DNA from: Rhytidiadelphus loreus
Lineage: Eukaryota; Streptophyta; Bryopsida; Hypnales; Hylocomiaceae
Direction of reading: 5' to 3'
Length of the DNA stretch: 64,000 nt
NCBI GenBank assembly: GCA_947034895.1
Contig: OX344762.1
Span: 33,398,760 to 33,462,759, forward strand
Shown here: positions 63,397 to 64,000 of the stretch, in pieces
Numbering within the stretch: the first letter of the stretch is position 1
Layout of the letters: each line of letters opens with the position of its first letter
Made by a program: the position numbers and the translations under genes
Notes under the pieces: model-generated
What the model saw: only the letters and a program-made list of their open reading frames with translations
What the model was told of the DNA's origin: nothing
Database searches by the model: none

Positions 63397-63707
63397 TTGT
63401 CGGAATCCATAATAGCTTAGTACGGACCTTAATAGACTAAGAAAAATTAAAATAGATCAAAATTGAAAAAAATTAGTTTAGGCATAGACTAGCGGAAACA
63501 AATAAATACTTAGAATTAGTTTAGACTTCGTTCCGGAACCAATACGCAAGCATGACGGAACTTGACATCCGGGTGGACGGATTCAGGAGCCGGAACACAG
63601 GAACCCGGAACGCAGGCATTAAATTCAGTAGCTTGCGGCGGTAGACTAGGGATACGTTACGGCGTTCCGTAGCCTGCGTTCCCGTTATAGTGAACGTTGG
63701 GCGCAGG

Positions 63708-63760
63708 AATTCTATATAAACCGAGTTCCTCCTCATTTCTCGCCCTCTTTCAGTTGCTCC
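63708..63760 (+). promoter_or_regulatory. TATA box with pyrimidine-rich start region
   Basis: TCTATATAAACCGAG followed 25-35 bases later by CTCCTCATTTCTCGCCC is a well-formed plant core promoter. It would drive + strand transcription toward the window edge. Confidence 0.5.
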
Positions 63761-63826
63761 GCATCTGGCTGATAGTGAGAGAAAGTGTGGTGAGTTAGGG
63801 TTACCGCGATAGGAGAGGTGAGACGG

Positions 63827-63964
63827 ATGGCAGGGGTTAATACTTGGTATACAGTACCGGCCCGGAAGATTAGTCCGGTATATCCGGAAGATCCGCTGCA
63901 CTTGCGGCATTTAGAGGACGATTTGGTTGTGTTAGGTTGTGCAGGTCTGCTGAAGAAACCCTAG
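63827..63964 (+). CDS. Short open reading frame downstream of the promoter, unknown
   Basis: A 45-codon frame starts at ATG in the context GACGGATGGCAGG, about 85-100 bases after the presumed transcription start, and ends with TAG at 63962-63964. The peptide begins MAGVNTWYTVPARKISPVY and is not recognised. It may be an upstream frame, or a first exon whose donor (GCAG/GTCTGC near 63945) comes before the stop. Confidence that it is translated is low. Confidence 0.25.
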   Translation: MAGVNTWYTVPARKISPVYPEDPLHLRHLEDDLVVLGCAGLLKKP

Positions 63965-64000
63965 AACATCCAGAGCGACCAGGTACTCCGGGAGTTGGCG

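Larger units (their letters stand above)
63398..64000 (+). mobile_element. Possible 5' LTR of an element continuing beyond the window
   Basis: TGTCGGAATCC near 63398 is a plausible LTR start. The sequence turns GC-rich from 63530 and holds TTCTATATAAACCG at about 63710 followed by a C/T-rich start region. The layout fits an LTR or a plain plant promoter. No second LTR, primer-binding site or target duplication can be seen, because the window ends. Confidence 0.3.

Overview
This window is nuclear DNA of a land plant: a split gene with GT-AG introns, a Ty1-copia retrotransposon with plant-type architecture, CACTA/EnSpm and hAT-like DNA transposons, and plant-type TTTAGGG repeats. Mosses or other seedless plants fit the AT-rich, repeat-laden background, but nothing in the sequence fixes the species.

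Only one gene looks intact: an oligopeptide transporter (OPT family, PT clade) on the + strand at 7436-12695. It has seven coding exons that join in frame into a 748-residue membrane protein carrying the NPG and KIPPR signatures. A pyrimidine-rich, leader-like stretch lies about 1.4 kb upstream. A second cellular gene survives only as a fragment: a RuvB-like 2 (reptin/RUVBL2) pseudogene at 25101-29209. A 3.68-kb solo LTR sits inside its Walker A coding region.

Layout. 1-5.9 kb: AT-rich repeats, one terminus of a TTAA-flanked DNA element, a dispersed GTCAAATTG-like motif array and small CACTA-type MITEs. 5.9-13 kb: the OPT locus. 14847-20348: a complete minus-strand Copia element with two apparently identical 335-bp LTRs and a CAATT target duplication. 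Its gag-pol frame is broken by one stop codon and its reverse transcriptase active site reads YVND. 20.3-25.1 kb: AT-rich sequence with degenerate tandem repeats and a 940-bp TIR element with a 4-bp target duplication.

25.4-54.9 kb is a deep nest of transposons. Solo LTR A (25383-29060, TSD GTTAG) is in the RUVBL2 fragment. A second solo LTR (outer ends 29396 and 54936, TSD AAAGG) lies 335 bp further on. A third solo LTR, B (31609-53419, TSD CTAGT/CCAGT), is inserted inside a tandem array of the second. LTR B itself holds a foldback MITE, a 2-kb CACTA element, an unclassified 2-kb insertion and a 13.8-kb CACTA element (38399-52198, TSD TAT) with a decayed TNP2-type transposase. The large CACTA element in turn hosts a second copy of the 4-bp-TSD element (43248-44157), a GACAAATTGTC motif array, and a 5-kb hAT-like element (46962-51969, 8-bp TSD) built around a giant palindrome with interstitial telomere-like repeats.

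54.9-64 kb holds a diverged relative of the large LTR, more MITEs, a probable CACTA derivative, and at the right edge a promoter-like stretch that may be the start of another LTR element. All coordinates and motif readings were made by eye; identity levels are estimates.
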